Numbered from the stretch's first letter, positions 32,784 through 44,329 are shown. The stretch: DNA of 64,000 nucleotides from Pseudomonas sp. S09G 359 (GCF_002843605.1 NZ_CP025263.1:5361501-5425500); one strand, 5' to 3'. Program-made: numbers and translations. The notes: generated by a model from the letters alone, not told the origin.

Positions 32784-35633
32784 ATGACTATCAATTTGAG
32801 CACCGCTAACGAATTCATTGCCCGCCACATCGGCCCGCGCGCGGACGACGAGCAGCAAATGCTCGCCAGGCTGGGGTTTGATTCCCTCGAAGCCCTCAGC
32901 GCCAGCGTGATCCCGGAAAGCATCAAGGGCACCAGCGTGCTCGGCCTGGAAGACGGCCTGAGCGAAGCCGAGGCCCTGGCCAAGATCAAGGCCATCGCCA
33001 GCAAGAACCAACTGTTCAAGACCTACATCGGCCAGGGCTACTACAACTGCCACACGCCGTCGCCGATCCTGCGCAACCTGCTGGAAAACCCGGCCTGGTA
33101 CACCGCCTACACCCCGTACCAACCCGAGATTTCCCAGGGCCGCCTGGAAGCGCTGCTGAACTTCCAGACCCTGATCAGCGACCTCACCGGCCTGCCGATC
33201 GCCAACGCCTCGCTGCTGGATGAAGCCACCGCCGCCGCCGAAGCCATGACCTTCTGCAAGCGCCTGAGCAAGAACAAAGGCAGCAACGCGTTCTTCGCTT
33301 CCGTGCACAGCCACCCGCAGACCCTCGACGTGCTGCGCACCCGTGCCGAGCCGCTGGGCATCGACGTGGTCGTCGGCGACGAGCGCGAGCTGACCGACGT
33401 GAGCGCCTTCTTCGGCGCCCTGCTGCAATACCCGGCCAGCAACGGTGATGTATTCGACTACCGCGAACTGACCGAGCGCTTCCACGCCGCCAACGCCCTG
33501 GTGGCCGTGGCCGCCGACCTGCTGGCCCTGACCCTGCTGACCCCACCGGGTGAGTTCGGCGCCGACGTGGCCATCGGCAGCGCGCAACGCTTCGGCGTGC
33601 CGCTGGGCTTTGGTGGCCCGCACGCGGCGTACTTCTCCACCAAGGATGCGTTCAAGCGCGACATGCCCGGCCGTCTGGTCGGGGTGTCGGTGGACCGTTT
33701 CGGCAAGCCGGCCCTGCGCCTGGCCATGCAGACCCGCGAGCAACATATCCGCCGCGAGAAAGCCACCAGCAACATCTGCACCGCCCAAGTGCTGCTGGCC
33801 AACATCGCCAGCATGTACGCCGTGTACCACGGGCCCAAAGGCCTGACCCAGATCGCCAACCGCATTCACCAGCTGACCGCGATCCTGGCCAAGGGCCTGA
33901 CCACCCTGGGCGTCAAGGTCGAACAAGCGAACTTCTTCGATACCCTCACCCTCAACACCGGCGCCAACACCGCCGCCCTGCACGACAAGGCTCGCGCCCA
34001 GCGCATCAACCTGCGTGTGGTAGACGCTGAGCGCGTTGGCCTGTCGGTCGACGAAACCACCACCCAGGCCGATATCGAAGCGCTGTGGGCGATCTTCGCC
34101 GACGGCAAGGCGCTGCCGGCTTTCGCTGCCCTTGCCAAAAGCGTGGAAAGCAGCCTGCCGGCCGCCCTGCTGCGCCAGTCGCCGATCCTCAGCCACCCGG
34201 TGTTCAACCGTTATCACTCCGAAACCGAGCTGATGCGCTACCTGCGCAAGCTGGCCGACAAGGACCTGGCGCTGGACCGCACCATGATCCCGCTGGGCTC
34301 GTGCACCATGAAGCTCAACGCCGCCAGCGAAATGATCCCGGTGACCTGGGCCGAATTCGGCGCCCTGCACCCGTTCGCCCCGGCCGCCCAAAGCGCCGGC
34401 TACCTGGAGCTGACCACCGACCTGGAAGCCATGCTCTGCGCGGCCACCGGTTATGACGCGATCTCCCTGCAGCCGAACGCCGGTTCCCAAGGCGAGTACG
34501 CGGGCCTGTTGGCCATCCGCGCCTACCACCAGAGCCGTGGCGAAGAACGCCGCGACATCTGCCTGATCCCCTCGTCGGCCCACGGCACCAACCCAGCGAC
34601 CGCCAACATGGCCGGTATGCGCGTGGTCGTGACCGCCTGCGACGCGCGTGGCAACGTCGACATTGAAGACCTGCGCGCCAAAGCCATCGAGCACCGCGAG
34701 CACCTCGCCGCGCTGATGATCACCTACCCGTCCACCCACGGCGTGTTCGAAGAAGGTATCCGCGAAATCTGCGGCATCATTCACGATAACGGCGGCCAGG
34801 TGTACATCGACGGCGCCAACATGAACGCCATGGTCGGCCTGTGCGCACCGGGCAAGTTCGGCGGCGACGTGTCCCACCTGAACCTGCACAAGACCTTCTG
34901 CATCCCCCACGGCGGCGGCGGCCCGGGCGTTGGCCCGATTGGCGTCAAATCGCACCTCACTCCATTCCTGCCGGGCCACGCGGCCATGGAGCGCAAGGAA
35001 GGCGCGGTGTGCGCGGCGCCGTTCGGCAGCGCAAGCATTCTGCCGATCACCTGGATGTACATCAGCATGATGGGCGGCGCGGGCCTCAAGCGCGCTTCGC
35101 AGTTGGCGATCCTGAATGCCAACTACATTTCCCGTCGCCTCGAGGAGCACTACCCCGTGCTCTACACCGGCAGCAACGGCCTGGTGGCGCACGAATGCAT
35201 CCTGGATCTGCGCCCGTTGAAAGACAGCAGCGGCATCAGCGTGGATGACGTGGCCAAACGCCTGATCGACTTCGGTTTCCATGCGCCAACCATGTCGTTC
35301 CCGGTCGCGGGCACGCTGATGATCGAGCCGACCGAAAGCGAATCCAAAGAGGAACTGGACCGCTTCTGCGACGCGATGATCGCCATCCGCGAAGAGATCC
35401 GCGCAGTGGAAAACGGCACGTTGGACAAGGACGACAACCCGCTGAAAAACGCCCCGCACACCGCCGCCGAACTGGTGGGCGAATGGAGCCACCCGTACAG
35501 CCGTGAGCAAGCGGTGTACCCGGTTGCCTCGTTGATCGAAGGCAAGTACTGGCCGCCAGTTGGCCGCGTCGACAACGTGTTTGGCGACCGCAACCTGGTG
35601 TGTGCGTGCCCGTCGATCGAGAGCTACGCATAA
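32784..35633 (+). CDS. gcvP: Glycine dehydrogenase (decarboxylating), P protein
   Basis: A 949-residue homodimer-type P protein that decarboxylates glycine on pyridoxal phosphate and passes the aminomethyl to lipoyl-GcvH. The N-half begins [20 protein letters not shown]. The PLP lysine is in [18 protein letters not shown] in the C-half, after the [12 protein letters not shown] strand. The length is typical of the fused (alpha+beta) form. AGGAG precedes the ATG. A REPIN then separates it from sdaA. Confidence 0.98.
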   Translation: MTINLSTANEFIARHIGPRADDEQQMLARLGFDSLEALSASVIPESIKGTSVLGLEDGLSEAEALAKIKAIASKNQLFKTYIGQGYYNCHTPSPILRNLLENPAWYTAYTPYQPEISQGRLEALLNFQTLISDLTGLPIANASLLDEATAAAEAMTFCKRLSKNKGSNAFFASVHSHPQTLDVLRTRAEPLGIDVVVGDERELTDVSAFFGALLQYPASNGDVFDYRELTERFHAANALVAVAADLLALTLLTPPGEFGADVAIGSAQRFGVPLGFGGPHAAYFSTKDAFKRDMPGRLVGVSVDRFGKPALRLAMQTREQHIRREKATSNICTAQVLLANIASMYAVYHGPKGLTQIANRIHQLTAILAKGLTTLGVKVEQANFFDTLTLNTGANTAALHDKARAQRINLRVVDAERVGLSVDETTTQADIEALWAIFADGKALPAFAALAKSVESSLPAALLRQSPILSHPVFNRYHSETELMRYLRKLADKDLALDRTMIPLGSCTMKLNAASEMIPVTWAEFGALHPFAPAAQSAGYLELTTDLEAMLCAATGYDAISLQPNAGSQGEYAGLLAIRAYHQSRGEERRDICLIPSSAHGTNPATANMAGMRVVVTACDARGNVDIEDLRAKAIEHREHLAALMITYPSTHGVFEEGIREICGIIHDNGGQVYIDGANMNAMVGLCAPGKFGGDVSHLNLHKTFCIPHGGGGPGVGPIGVKSHLTPFLPGHAAMERKEGAVCAAPFGSASILPITWMYISMMGGAGLKRASQLAILNANYISRRLEEHYPVLYTGSNGLVAHECILDLRPLKDSSGISVDDVAKRLIDFGFHAPTMSFPVAGTLMIEPTESESKEELDRFCDAMIAIREEIRAVENGTLDKDDNPLKNAPHTAAELVGEWSHPYSREQAVYPVASLIEGKYWPPVGRVDNVFGDRNLVCACPSIESYA

Positions 35634-35643
35634 CGCGATGAAT

Positions 35644-35745
35644 GTGGGAGCTGGCTTGTGTGGGAGCTGGCTTGCCTGCGATAGCATCACCTCTGTCTAC
35701 CTGATAGACCGAGGTGCCTGCATCGCGGGCAAGCCCGGCTCCCAC
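35644..35745. repeat. REPIN with tandem left arm inside the gcv operon
   Basis: GTGGGAGCTGGCTTGT is repeated immediately (GTGGGAGCTGGCTTGCCTGC), followed after a spacer by the complementary arm GCGGGCAAGCCCGGCTCCCA. This GTGGGAGCTGGC subtype differs from the others and sits between gcvP and sdaA. Confidence 0.85.
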
Positions 35746-35809
35746 ACAGTCCTCCTCCACCATTTAACCGAGTACACCTTCAAAAATAATAAGAAACCGG
35801 AGAACAACC

Positions 35810-37186
35810 ATGTCCCTTAGCGTGTTCGACCTGTTCAAGATTGGCATCGGCCCTTCCAGCTCCCACACCGTCGGCCCGATGCGCGCCGCTGCCCGTTTTG
35901 TTGAAGGCCTCAAGCGTGACAACCTGCTTGGCGCCACCACTGGCATCAAGGTCGAACTCTATGGTTCGCTGGGCGCCACCGGCAAAGGTCACGGTAGCGA
36001 CAAGGCCGTATTGCTGGGCCTGGAAGGCGAACACCCGGACACCGTAAACACTGAAACCGTGGCCACGCGCCTGGCGCAGATGCGCAAGGACGGTCGCTTG
36101 AACCTGCTCGGCGAACACAGCATTGCGTTCAACGAGAAAGAACACCTGGCGATGATTCGCAAACCATTGGCCTACCACCCCAACGGCATGATTTTTCGTG
36201 CCTTCGACGCCGCCAATATTCAGATCCGCAGCCGCGAGTACTACTCGGTCGGCGGCGGTTTTGTAGTCGACGAAGACGCTGCCGGCGCCGACCGGATTGT
36301 CGAAGACGCCACGCCCCTGACCTTTCCCTTCAAACACGCCAAGGACTTGCTCGGGCATTGCACCACTTACGGGCTGTCCATCAGCCAAGTGATGCTGACC
36401 AATGAAAGCGCCTGGCGCCCGGAAGCCGAAACCCGTGCCGGCCTACTGAAGATCTGGCAAGTGATGCAGGACTGCGTCGACGCCGGCTGTCGCAACGAAG
36501 GGATTTTGCCCGGTGGCTTGAAGGTCAAGCGCCGTGCCGCCGCCCTGCATCGCCAACTGTGCAAGCACCCGGAGTCGGCCCTGCGCGACCCGTTGTCGGT
36601 GCTCGATTGGGTCAACCTGTACGCGCTGGCGGTCAATGAAGAAAACGCCAACGGCGGGCGCGTGGTCACGGCGCCCACCAACGGCGCCGCCGGGATCGTG
36701 CCGGCGGTGCTGCATTACTACATGCGCTTTATCCCCGGCGCGAACGAAGACGGCGTGGTGCGCTTTCTGCTCACCGCCGCCGCCATCGGCATTTTGTACA
36801 AGGAAAACGCGTCGATCTCCGGGGCCGAAGTCGGCTGCCAGGGCGAGGTCGGCGTGGCCTGTTCGATGGCTGCCGGTGCGCTGTGCGAGGTGCTCGGCGG
36901 TACGGTTTCGCAAGTGGAAAACGCTGCCGAAATCGGCATGGAACACAACCTCGGCCTCACCTGCGATCCGATTGGCGGGCTGGTGCAGGTGCCCTGCATC
37001 GAGCGCAACGCCATGGGCTCGGTCAAGGCGATCAATGCGGTGCGCATGGCCTTGCGCGGCGACGGGCAGCACTTTGTGTCCCTCGACAAGGTAATCCGTA
37101 CCATGCGCCAGACCGGCGCCGATATGAAAAGCAAATACAAGGAAACCGCCCGTGGCGGTTTAGCAGTCAACATTATCGAGTGCTGA
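35810..37186 (+). CDS. sdaA: L-serine ammonia-lyase (serine deaminase)
   Basis: A 458-residue single-chain Fe-S serine dehydratase. The N-terminal beta domain starts [20 protein letters not shown], and the alpha part holds the glycine-rich [20 protein letters not shown] and [14 protein letters not shown] with the cysteines that can ligate the 4Fe-4S cluster. It converts serine to pyruvate plus ammonia, using the serine made from glycine and methylene-THF. It lies downstream of gcvP across a REPIN, with a GGAG-like AACCGGAGAACAACC site before the ATG, and 39 bp ahead of gcvT. Confidence 0.97.
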   Translation: MSLSVFDLFKIGIGPSSSHTVGPMRAAARFVEGLKRDNLLGATTGIKVELYGSLGATGKGHGSDKAVLLGLEGEHPDTVNTETVATRLAQMRKDGRLNLLGEHSIAFNEKEHLAMIRKPLAYHPNGMIFRAFDAANIQIRSREYYSVGGGFVVDEDAAGADRIVEDATPLTFPFKHAKDLLGHCTTYGLSISQVMLTNESAWRPEAETRAGLLKIWQVMQDCVDAGCRNEGILPGGLKVKRRAAALHRQLCKHPESALRDPLSVLDWVNLYALAVNEENANGGRVVTAPTNGAAGIVPAVLHYYMRFIPGANEDGVVRFLLTAAAIGILYKENASISGAEVGCQGEVGVACSMAAGALCEVLGGTVSQVENAAEIGMEHNLGLTCDPIGGLVQVPCIERNAMGSVKAINAVRMALRGDGQHFVSLDKVIRTMRQTGADMKSKYKETARGGLAVNIIEC

Positions 37187-37225
37187 CGCCCACCAGCGCG
37201 TCCGCACGTTTTTCAGGAGCTGAAC

Positions 37226-38350
<1,125 letters not shown>

Positions 38351-38371
38351 TTGACTGTTTCTATAAGTAAC

Positions 38372-38410
38372 GCGGTTGCGTTAACGTGCACTAATCTGTA
38401 ACGCAACCGC
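38372..38410. terminator. Inverted repeat at the end of the gcv operon
   Basis: GCGGTTGCGTTA and TAACGCAACCGC form a 12-bp perfect stem with a 15-base loop, 22 bp after the gcvT stop. No T-run follows, so it is either a weak terminator or a 3'-end stabiliser. Confidence 0.5.
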
Positions 38411-38516
38411 CATAAAACAGTGCATTGACGATAGTCATTGTTTAAACGTTTAACCTATAACAAGTGACCCATTCTATCGAATAAGCCCGCCCCACATTGT
38501 TGAGCAAAGTGTCATA

Positions 38517-38558
38517 AAGCCGAGCAAACGCGGGGCTTTTCTCGGGGCTTGTTTTTTC
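38517..38558 (+). terminator. Terminator-like hairpin upstream of the cold-shock gene
   Basis: AAGCCGAG and CTCGGGGCTT pair with a two-base bulge and are followed by G and six T residues. Confidence 0.5.
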
Positions 38559-38743
38559 TCCATTAGTTGGCGTAGAGTTTGCCCACTGTGTTTGCATGGG
38601 TCGCTTGGAACCTGGACCTGGGCAGTAGCTGAAGTAGTTGTGCTACAACCCGTTCGACGTCTCTTACTTTCCTGCAACCCAGCCCAGTACTCTTTCATTT
38701 GAAAGGGGCTGTCATTAATTTTTAGCGTCAAGGAAATAAGAAA

Positions 38744-38956
38744 ATGGCTGATCGTCAGAGCGGTACCGTCAAGTGGTTCAACGACGAAAAAGGGTTTGGT
38801 TTTATCACTCCAGAAAGCGGTCCGGATCTGTTCGTGCATTTCCGCGCTATTCAGGGCAACGGCTTCAAGAGCCTGAAAGAAGGCCAGAAAGTGACCTTCG
38901 TTGCCGTGCAAGGCCAGAAAGGCATGCAGGCTGACGAAGTACAAGCAGAAGGCTGA
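38744..38956 (+). CDS. Cold-shock protein (CspA family)
   Basis: A 70-residue single cold-shock domain: [20 protein letters not shown] (RNP1) and [10 protein letters not shown] (RNP2), then the [16 protein letters not shown] strands. It binds single-stranded RNA/DNA and melts structured messages. Paralogues in this genus are CapB/CspC-like; which one cannot be decided here. It is followed by a strong terminator and the related CSD region at 56977. Confidence 0.95.
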   Translation: MADRQSGTVKWFNDEKGFGFITPESGPDLFVHFRAIQGNGFKSLKEGQKVTFVAVQGQKGMQADEVQAEG

Positions 38957-38968
38957 TTTTCCTGCGAC

Positions 38969-39002
38969 AAAAAGCCCCTGATATGACATCAGGGGCTTTT
39001 TT
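38969..39002 (+). terminator. Terminator of the cold-shock gene
   Basis: AAAAAGCCCCTGAT and ATCAGGGGCTTTTT pair around a 5-base loop, with the T-run in the stem, 12 bp after the stop. Confidence 0.95.
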
Positions 39003-39050
39003 ATGGGCGTTTGTCCGTAAAATGGCTTTTTTCCCTCCAGAGAACCTGCC

Positions 39051-39539
39051 ATGTCCAAACCCCTGCTGAGCCCTCAAGGCGAGTTTCCCGCCGTTGGCCT
39101 GGGCCGTCGCCTGGCAGCGATGTTCTATGACTTCCTGCTGTGCACCGCGCTGCTGATCGTCACTGCGTTTATCTACAAACTGGTGTGGATCGCGTGCGTG
39201 GGCGAGGCCAAGATGCGCACCCTCACCGAATCCGGCGCACTCGACGGCGACCCGCTGCTGTCGACGATCCTGTTATTTGTGCTGTTTGGGTTTTTCGCCA
39301 AGTTCTGGACCCATTCCGGGCAGACCCTGGGTATGCAGGTGTGGGGCGTGCGCGTGCAGAACGCCGATGGGTCGCGCATCAGCCTGTGGCAGGCGCTGCT
39401 GCGCTTTGTGGTGTCGATTGCGTCGTGGTTGTGCGTGGGGCTGGGGTTTATCTGGTCGTTGTTTGATAAACAGAAACGCAGCTGGCATGACATCTATTCG
39501 GACAGCCAACTGGTGCGGATTCCGAAGCAGAAGAAGTAA
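39051..39539 (+). CDS. RDD-family membrane protein
   Basis: A 162-residue membrane protein of the RDD family, named for conserved Arg-Asp-Asp; here the first span starts GLGRRLAAMFYDFLLCTALL and the third segment holds WSLFDKQKRSWHDIYSDS. Three or four transmembrane helices. RDD proteins are mostly of unknown function; some are transporters. It stands alone between two intergenic elements, with CAGAGAACC before the ATG. The following REPIN lies 25 bp after its stop. Confidence 0.9.
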   Translation: MSKPLLSPQGEFPAVGLGRRLAAMFYDFLLCTALLIVTAFIYKLVWIACVGEAKMRTLTESGALDGDPLLSTILLFVLFGFFAKFWTHSGQTLGMQVWGVRVQNADGSRISLWQALLRFVVSIASWLCVGLGFIWSLFDKQKRSWHDIYSDSQLVRIPKQKK

Positions 39540-39563
39540 CCCCAGAACACTTGAAATCCAAAT

Positions 39564-39650
39564 GTGGGAGGGGGCTTGCCCCCGATAGCGGTGAGCCAGC
39601 TAAAAATAAGCTGGCTGACACACTGCCATCGGGGGCAAGCCCCCTCCCAC
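39564..39650. repeat. REPIN (GTGGGAGGGGGC type)
   Basis: Arms GTGGGAGGGGGCTTGCCCCC and complement with GATAGCGG/CACTGCCATC around the loop, between the convergent RDD and nadA genes. Confidence 0.92.
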
Positions 39651-39674
39651 ATTTTTAACCGTGTTCGCCTCAGG

Positions 39675-40733
39675 TCAGGCGTTGCCGGCCAACTTGAGGC
39701 GCGCAGCCTGGGTGAAATCCAGCATGCGCTTGAGCGGCCGCACGGCGTGGGGGATCACCGAAGGTTCGACGAAGATCTCGTTGCTGCCCTCACGCAGGCA
39801 CTGCAGCGTGCGCTCCAGCGTATTCATCGCCATCCACGGGCAGTGCGCGCAACTGCGGCATGCCGCGCCGTTACCGGCGGTAGGCGCCTCGACGAAGACC
39901 TTGTCCGGGCACAGCTGCTGCATCTTGTAGAAGATGCCGCGGTCAGTGGCCACGATAAAGGTCTTGTTCGGCAAGCGCTGCGCCGCGGCGATCAGTTGGC
40001 TGGTAGAACCCACGGCGTCCGCCAGCTCGATCACGGCGGTCGGCGATTCCGGGTGCACCAGGATCGCGGCATCCGGGTACAGCGCCTTCATGTCTTCAAG
40101 CTGCTTGGACTTGAACTCTTCGTGGACGATGCAGGCACCGTCCCACAACAGCATGTCGGCACCGGTCTGGCGCTGGATGTAAGTGCCCAGGTGTTTGTCG
40201 GGGCCCCAGATAATCGTCTCGCCGTTATCCATCAGGCTTTCGACAATCTCCAACGCGCAGCTGGAAGTCACCACCCAATCAGCCCGGGCCTTGACCGCCG
40301 CCGAAGTGTTGGCATAAACCACCACGGTGCGCTCGGGATGCTGGTCACAGAACGCCGAAAACTCCTCCACCGGACAGCCAAGGTCCAGGGAGCACGTGGC
40401 TTCCAGGGTCGGCATCAGGATGCGTTTTTCGGGCGTGAGAATCTTCGCCGTCTCGCCCATGAAACGTACACCGGCCACCAGTACGGTCTTGGCCGGATGG
40501 GCTGCGCCGAAACGAGCCATTTCCAGGGAGTCGGAGACACAGCCACCGGTTTCTTCGGCCAGGGCCTGAATCACCGGGTCGCAGTAGAAGTGGGCAACCA
40601 GCACCGCATCCTGGGCTTTGAGCTCGGCAGCGATGGCGGCACGCAGGCTCGCCTCTTCTTCGGCGCTGAGGGCCTTGGGCTGCTTGGCGTCGAGGTGGGC
40701 TTGAACCAATAGGCGTTCGGAAATTTGCGTCAT
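39675..40733 (-). CDS. nadA: Quinolinate synthase A
   Basis: A 352-residue enzyme condensing iminoaspartate with dihydroxyacetone phosphate to quinolinate, the NAD precursor. It binds a 4Fe-4S cluster; the three expected cysteines fit [13 protein letters not shown] (~Cys in the first half), [13 protein letters not shown] and [17 protein letters not shown] at 40733 ([10 protein letters not shown]) follows AGGTC-type spacing; the frame is open upstream but without support. No nadB or nadC is in the window. Confidence 0.96.
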   Translation of the reverse strand: MTQISERLLVQAHLDAKQPKALSAEEEASLRAAIAAELKAQDAVLVAHFYCDPVIQALAEETGGCVSDSLEMARFGAAHPAKTVLVAGVRFMGETAKILTPEKRILMPTLEATCSLDLGCPVEEFSAFCDQHPERTVVVYANTSAAVKARADWVVTSSCALEIVESLMDNGETIIWGPDKHLGTYIQRQTGADMLLWDGACIVHEEFKSKQLEDMKALYPDAAILVHPESPTAVIELADAVGSTSQLIAAAQRLPNKTFIVATDRGIFYKMQQLCPDKVFVEAPTAGNGAACRSCAHCPWMAMNTLERTLQCLREGSNEIFVEPSVIPHAVRPLKRMLDFTQAARLKLAGNA

Positions 40734-40906
40734 GTTCGCAAGACCTGCAGGCGCAGTTGCGCGAAAGTCGAGTGTACCACCGGCTCTGGAGCCCTTCGGG
40801 CGCCGCCGGACGAAGTGATTGTGTTCATCAAGCACGGTGAAGCTGCGCAAGGCTACAGAATATCGAATGGATTCAAAAGCCAAATCTGGCCGCTGGATAA
40901 TCGGGC

Positions 40907-40946
40907 AAAAAAACGGGAAACCCCAGCCCAGGGGTTTCCCGTTTTT
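40907..40946. terminator. Bidirectional terminator beside nadA
   Basis: AAAAACGGGAAACCCC and GGGGTTTCCCGTTTTT form a 16-bp perfect stem around AGCCCA. On the minus strand it closes the unknown 524-residue gene (stop at 40956). Confidence 0.96.
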
Positions 40947-40955
40947 AGCACGCTG

Positions 40956-42530
40956 TCAGCGTGACAGCGCGGAAGGGTCTTCCTGCAGCATCACCGACGC
41001 CTGCAGGTTTTCCAGGGCCTCCTTCAACGTCGACTCTTGCAGGGCATCCTTGGACTTCTTGCTCTCCTTGGCCGCGTACTCCAGCAGTACCAGGTAATCA
41101 CGCTTGGCCGAGGCTTCCTTGGGCACGAAGGTCTCGTCCACCAGTTTGCCCATCACGTACTTCTGCGTACGGGTGTTCTGGCTGGCTTCCTGGGAGACCG
41201 CAGCGTTGGTCAGCAGGCCATCTTTGTACGCCAGGTTGGCCGAGCTGCTGGCCTTGTCCTCAACTTGCACGTAGAGGTAGTTCTGCGATTCCACGTCGCG
41301 CCCCAAGGCCGGATTTTTCCCGCCGTTGAGGCTCTTGTGGAAACTGGCCGACAGGCTCGATTGCTGCTCTTGGGTCACACTGCGATCCAACGCGCTGTTG
41401 CCACCGACGCGGGTCTTTTGCGACACGTTGTAGGCAAAGCCGTCGACTTCAGACGGACGCATCGGGTTGGACGACTCACTCGCCTGTTTGATCGACGCCT
41501 TGAAGTCCGCCAGGCCGGTCAACAGGCCCTGGTCCGTGGGGTTGCGGGTCAACGCCTCAGGCACGCCAGCGCCTTGTGGGTAGTTGCTGTTCATGGCGCT
41601 GAAGGCGTCCTTGAACATAGCCATCAGGTCAGCCTTGGCGTTGCCACGCTCCTGCACCCGATCAAATTGGGCCAAGTAGGTTTTCAGCGCCTTGGCCTGT
41701 TGCTGGGCGTTACCCAGTATCGCGGCGTTTTTCAGGTCGACAGCCAGGTTCAGCTCACCGCTGGGGCCACTCATGCGGGTGGTACGGCTCTGGCTGTCGG
41801 CATGGTAGGCCAGTGTCAGGTCGGGCCCCTGCAGGGTCTTGAGCTTGGCGTTGAGGTCAACCGAGGCCAACACCTTGCTATCGAACCGGGTCAGGTTGCC
41901 CAGGTCGAGCTTCGGCGGTACTGCCGTCAGCCCATCCACCGCCGCCTGGAAGGCACTGCCCAACTGCCCGACGGCCTTGAGTTCGTCGTCGGTCAGCGCG
42001 CCGCCGTCCACCGTGGCCTGCACGCCCAGGCCATCGCTCTGGCTGGACAGGCTGAACGTCACGGTCTTGCCGCTGGCGGTCTTGATACTCAGGCTGACCA
42101 GATTATCGGCCTTGCTGTGCAACAGGCTTTGATCGGTCTTGATCTCACCGGCGTTTTCCGCGCGGTCGGCGCTCGCGTAGAGCACGGACTGGGAAATGTT
42201 CGTACCGCCCTTGGCGAATTGTTCTACCAAGCTGGCGCCCAGGCCATTGAGGCGGTTGGCCGTGGACTGCGAATTGAAGTTGGTGTTGATCGCCCGGCTG
42301 AGGGCGTTTTGGCTATCACTTTCCCAGGCACGCACGATGTCCTGGCCGGGTAACTGCCCACGGCGGGAATAGGTATCGGCAAGGGTATCGGAGACCACAT
42401 TACCCAAACTGACCACCGAAGAGGGCCGGGCAACGCTGACATCGGTGTTCTGCACCGGGGTAACGGGCGACGTTTCAGCAGGCCGGATGCCAAGTGTATT
42501 GGCAGTGCTGATAGGCGAAAGCGTGGTCAT
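40956..42530 (-). CDS. Large protein of unknown function (524 aa)
   Basis: A 524-residue protein with no signal peptide, no transmembrane helix and no domain I recognise. It is rich in Ser, Thr, Gln, Asn and Ala (SNPMRPSEVDGFAYNVSQKT), with repeated short helical and polar segments that suggest an extended or fibrous, perhaps secreted or structural, protein. The start ATG at 42530 has AGGGATTG before it; the open frame upstream to 42668 has no such signal. It is a single-gene unit, bounded by the nadA-side terminator and by the tRNA-Lys region. Confidence 0.6.
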   Translation of the reverse strand: MTTLSPISTANTLGIRPAETSPVTPVQNTDVSVARPSSVVSLGNVVSDTLADTYSRRGQLPGQDIVRAWESDSQNALSRAINTNFNSQSTANRLNGLGASLVEQFAKGGTNISQSVLYASADRAENAGEIKTDQSLLHSKADNLVSLSIKTASGKTVTFSLSSQSDGLGVQATVDGGALTDDELKAVGQLGSAFQAAVDGLTAVPPKLDLGNLTRFDSKVLASVDLNAKLKTLQGPDLTLAYHADSQSRTTRMSGPSGELNLAVDLKNAAILGNAQQQAKALKTYLAQFDRVQERGNAKADLMAMFKDAFSAMNSNYPQGAGVPEALTRNPTDQGLLTGLADFKASIKQASESSNPMRPSEVDGFAYNVSQKTRVGGNSALDRSVTQEQQSSLSASFHKSLNGGKNPALGRDVESQNYLYVQVEDKASSSANLAYKDGLLTNAAVSQEASQNTRTQKYVMGKLVDETFVPKEASAKRDYLVLLEYAAKESKKSKDALQESTLKEALENLQASVMLQEDPSALSR

Positions 42531-42737
42531 GACAATCCCTGTCTTCAAATGAACAACGCCTAATTTAGCCAAGGCACATTTGGATTGACAGGAAAAAGTA
42601 GCAAAGAGCCATGGCGTTAATCTGACTCTTTGCCATTCAGCGAAAGTTAAAAGCGGTAAGTCACTCAACCGCCAAACCCGTTGACGCTGTTTTCATACTT
42701 GGCGTCGTAGGTCAGGTTGTCCACCGGGTGGGGAAGC

Positions 42738-42772
42738 AAAAAAGCCCCGGGCTCTTTAGGAGCCTGGGGCCT
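42738..42772 (-). terminator. Second terminator downstream of tRNA-Lys
   Basis: GCCCCGGGCTC / GAGCCTGGGGC stem (one mismatch-type pair) with loop TTTAG; on the minus strand it ends in six T residues. Confidence 0.85.
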
Positions 42773-42789
42773 TTCACGTTTTCAATGGA

Positions 42790-42836
42790 CAAAAAAAAAC
42801 CCGGAAATCCTCACTTGCGTGGGCCTTCCGGATTTT
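42790..42836 (-). terminator. Terminator of tRNA-Lys
   Basis: On the minus strand a CCGGAA...TTCCGG stem (imperfect in the middle) is followed by a long T-run; it begins about 16 bp after the tRNA 3' end. Confidence 0.85.
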
Positions 42837-42851
42837 CTAAACCGCCAAAAA

Positions 42852-42927
42852 TGGTGGGTCGTGTGGGATTCGAACCTACGACCAATTGGTTAAAAGCCAA
42901 CTGCTCTACCAACTGAGCTAACGACCC
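42852..42927 (-). tRNA. tRNA-Lys (anticodon TTT)
   Basis: A 76-base gene including CCA on the minus strand. The acceptor stem GGGTCGT pairs with ACGACCC; the D arm GCTCAGTTGGTAGAGC, the anticodon stem-loop TTGG-CTTTTAA-CCAA (TTT) and the T arm with GTTCGAATC are all standard. It reads AAA and AAG lysine codons. Confidence 0.97.
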
Positions 42928-42990
42928 GCTGTGTGGTGGCGCGTATAATACTGATTTCTAAGGATTATTCAACACCTTATTTGAAATAAA

Positions 42991-43680
42991 TCAGAAATAA
43001 CGCGTTGGGTCAGTAATTCCGGCCGCTTGGAAGCCTTCTGCACGCAGTCTGCAGCTGTCGCATTTCCCGCAAGCACGGCCGTCATCGTCTGCCTGATAGC
43101 AGGAAACAGTCAGCGAATAATCCACGCCAAGTCCTACGCCAGCCTTCACGATATCGGCTTTGCTGAGGTTCTGCAGCGGTGCCAGGATGCGGAAGCCCTG
43201 CCCTTCTACACCGGCCTTGGTGGCCAGGTTGGCCATGCGTTCGAACGACTCGACGAACTCTGGCCGGCAGTCCGGGTAGCCGGAATAGTCCACCGCGTTG
43301 ACGCCGATAAATATATCGCGGGCATTCAGCACTTCTGCCCAACCCAAGGCCAGCGACAGAAACACCGTGTTGCGCGCCGGTACGTAAGTGACCGGGATGC
43401 CTTCGCTCGGTGCCTCGGGCACATCAATGCTGCTGTCGGTCAGGGCCGAGCCGCCGATGCCGTTGAGATTCAGGCCGATCACCTTGTGCTCGGCGACGCC
43501 CATGTCGCGCGCGACGCGGGCAGCGGCGTTCAGCTCGGCGCGATGGCGCTGGCCGTAGTCGAAACTCATGGTGTAGCAGGTGTAGCCCTCAGCCTGCGCC
43601 ATCGCCACCACGGTGGCGGAGTCGAGGCCACCGGACAGCAGGATTACCGCGCGTTTCTGGTCAATCGTTGGTTCAGTCAT
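42991..43680 (-). CDS. queC: 7-cyano-7-deazaguanine synthase (QueC)
   Basis: A 229-residue enzyme making preQ0 from 7-carboxy-7-deazaguanine with ATP and ammonia in queuosine synthesis. It opens with the PP-loop [20 protein letters not shown], and the zinc cysteines are in the C-terminal [24 protein letters not shown]. queE starts 2 bp upstream, so the pair is one transcription unit. It is followed (on the minus strand) by tRNA-Lys. Confidence 0.97.
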   Translation of the reverse strand: MTEPTIDQKRAVILLSGGLDSATVVAMAQAEGYTCYTMSFDYGQRHRAELNAAARVARDMGVAEHKVIGLNLNGIGGSALTDSSIDVPEAPSEGIPVTYVPARNTVFLSLALGWAEVLNARDIFIGVNAVDYSGYPDCRPEFVESFERMANLATKAGVEGQGFRILAPLQNLSKADIVKAGVGLGVDYSLTVSCYQADDDGRACGKCDSCRLRAEGFQAAGITDPTRYF

Positions 43681-43681
43681 T

Positions 43682-44329
43682 TCAGCGTCCTGGCTCGTCG
43701 TTCCAAAGGTATTTATGCAGCTGCAACTGCAGGCGCACTGGCAGGTTATCAGCCACCACCCAGTCGGCCAGGTCGCGTGCGTTCAAGTCGTGATGGCTTG
43801 GGGAGTACAGCACCTCGCCCGCGCGACGGTCCAGGCCATATTGGATCAGCTTGGAATTGGCCCAGTCGTAGTCGTCACGGGAACAGATGACGAACTTGAC
43901 CTGGTCGTTGGCCGTCAGCAGGTCCATGTTTTCGTAGCGGTTGCGATGCGCTTCCTTGGAGCCCGGGGTCTTGAGGTCGACCACTCGGCTCACACGCGGG
44001 TCTACCGCGGAGATATCCAGGGCGCCGCTGGTTTCCAGGGACACCTCGTAACCGGCATCGCACAGCTGCTTGAGCAAGGGGATGGCATTGGGTTGCGCCA
44101 GGGGCTCGCCGCCCGTCACACAGACATAGCGCGGCCGAAAACCGGCAACCTGTTCAAGAATGTCTTCGAGGGTGCGCACCGTGCCGCCACTGAAGGCGTA
44201 GGCGCTGTCACAGTATTGGCAACGCAAAGGGCAGCCGGTCAGGCGCACAAAGACTGTGGGCAGGCCAGCGGTTCGCGTTTCACCCTGTAACGAGTAAAAA
44301 ACTTCGGTGATGCGTAATGTGTCTTGCAT
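43682..44329 (-). CDS. queE: 7-carboxy-7-deazaguanine synthase (QueE)
   Basis: A 215-residue radical-SAM enzyme that contracts carboxytetrahydropterin to the 7-deazaguanine base of queuosine. The cluster motif is [19 protein letters not shown] (C-x3-C-x2-C), with the short [10 protein letters not shown] binding motif after it. ATG at 44329 is used; a GTG at 44338 is possible (both with weak Shine-Dalgarno sites). It is adjacent to queC on the same strand. Confidence 0.94.
   Translation of the reverse strand: MQDTLRITEVFYSLQGETRTAGLPTVFVRLTGCPLRCQYCDSAYAFSGGTVRTLEDILEQVAGFRPRYVCVTGGEPLAQPNAIPLLKQLCDAGYEVSLETSGALDISAVDPRVSRVVDLKTPGSKEAHRNRYENMDLLTANDQVKFVICSRDDYDWANSKLIQYGLDRRAGEVLYSPSHHDLNARDLADWVVADNLPVRLQLQLHKYLWNDEPGR

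Larger units (their letters stand above)
38351..38743. other. Intergenic region: gcv operon end and cold-shock leader
   Basis: Starts with a 12-bp perfect inverted repeat GCGGTTGCGTTA...TAACGCAACCGC (38372-38410), then an A+T-rich dyad GTTTAAACGTTTAAC near 38440, and a terminator-like hairpin with a T6 run at 38517-38558. The ~185 bp before the csp ATG may be a long 5' leader, common in cold-shock genes; no clear -10/-35 pair was found. Confidence 0.5.
42531..42851. other. Intergenic region beside tRNA-Lys
   Basis: Contains two minus-strand terminators (42738-42772 and 42790-42836) and a 21-codon orphan minus-strand frame at 42665-42730 that looks like a protein C-terminus. The rest, up to the start of the unknown gene, is unremarkable. 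Confidence 0.5.

Noticed and set aside
32751..35690. 979-codon minus-strand frame opposite gcvP
   Set aside because: It is the mirror of a real gene in high-GC DNA: low-complexity Gly/Val/His/Gln-rich product, no start signal, whole length opposite a well-supported gene.
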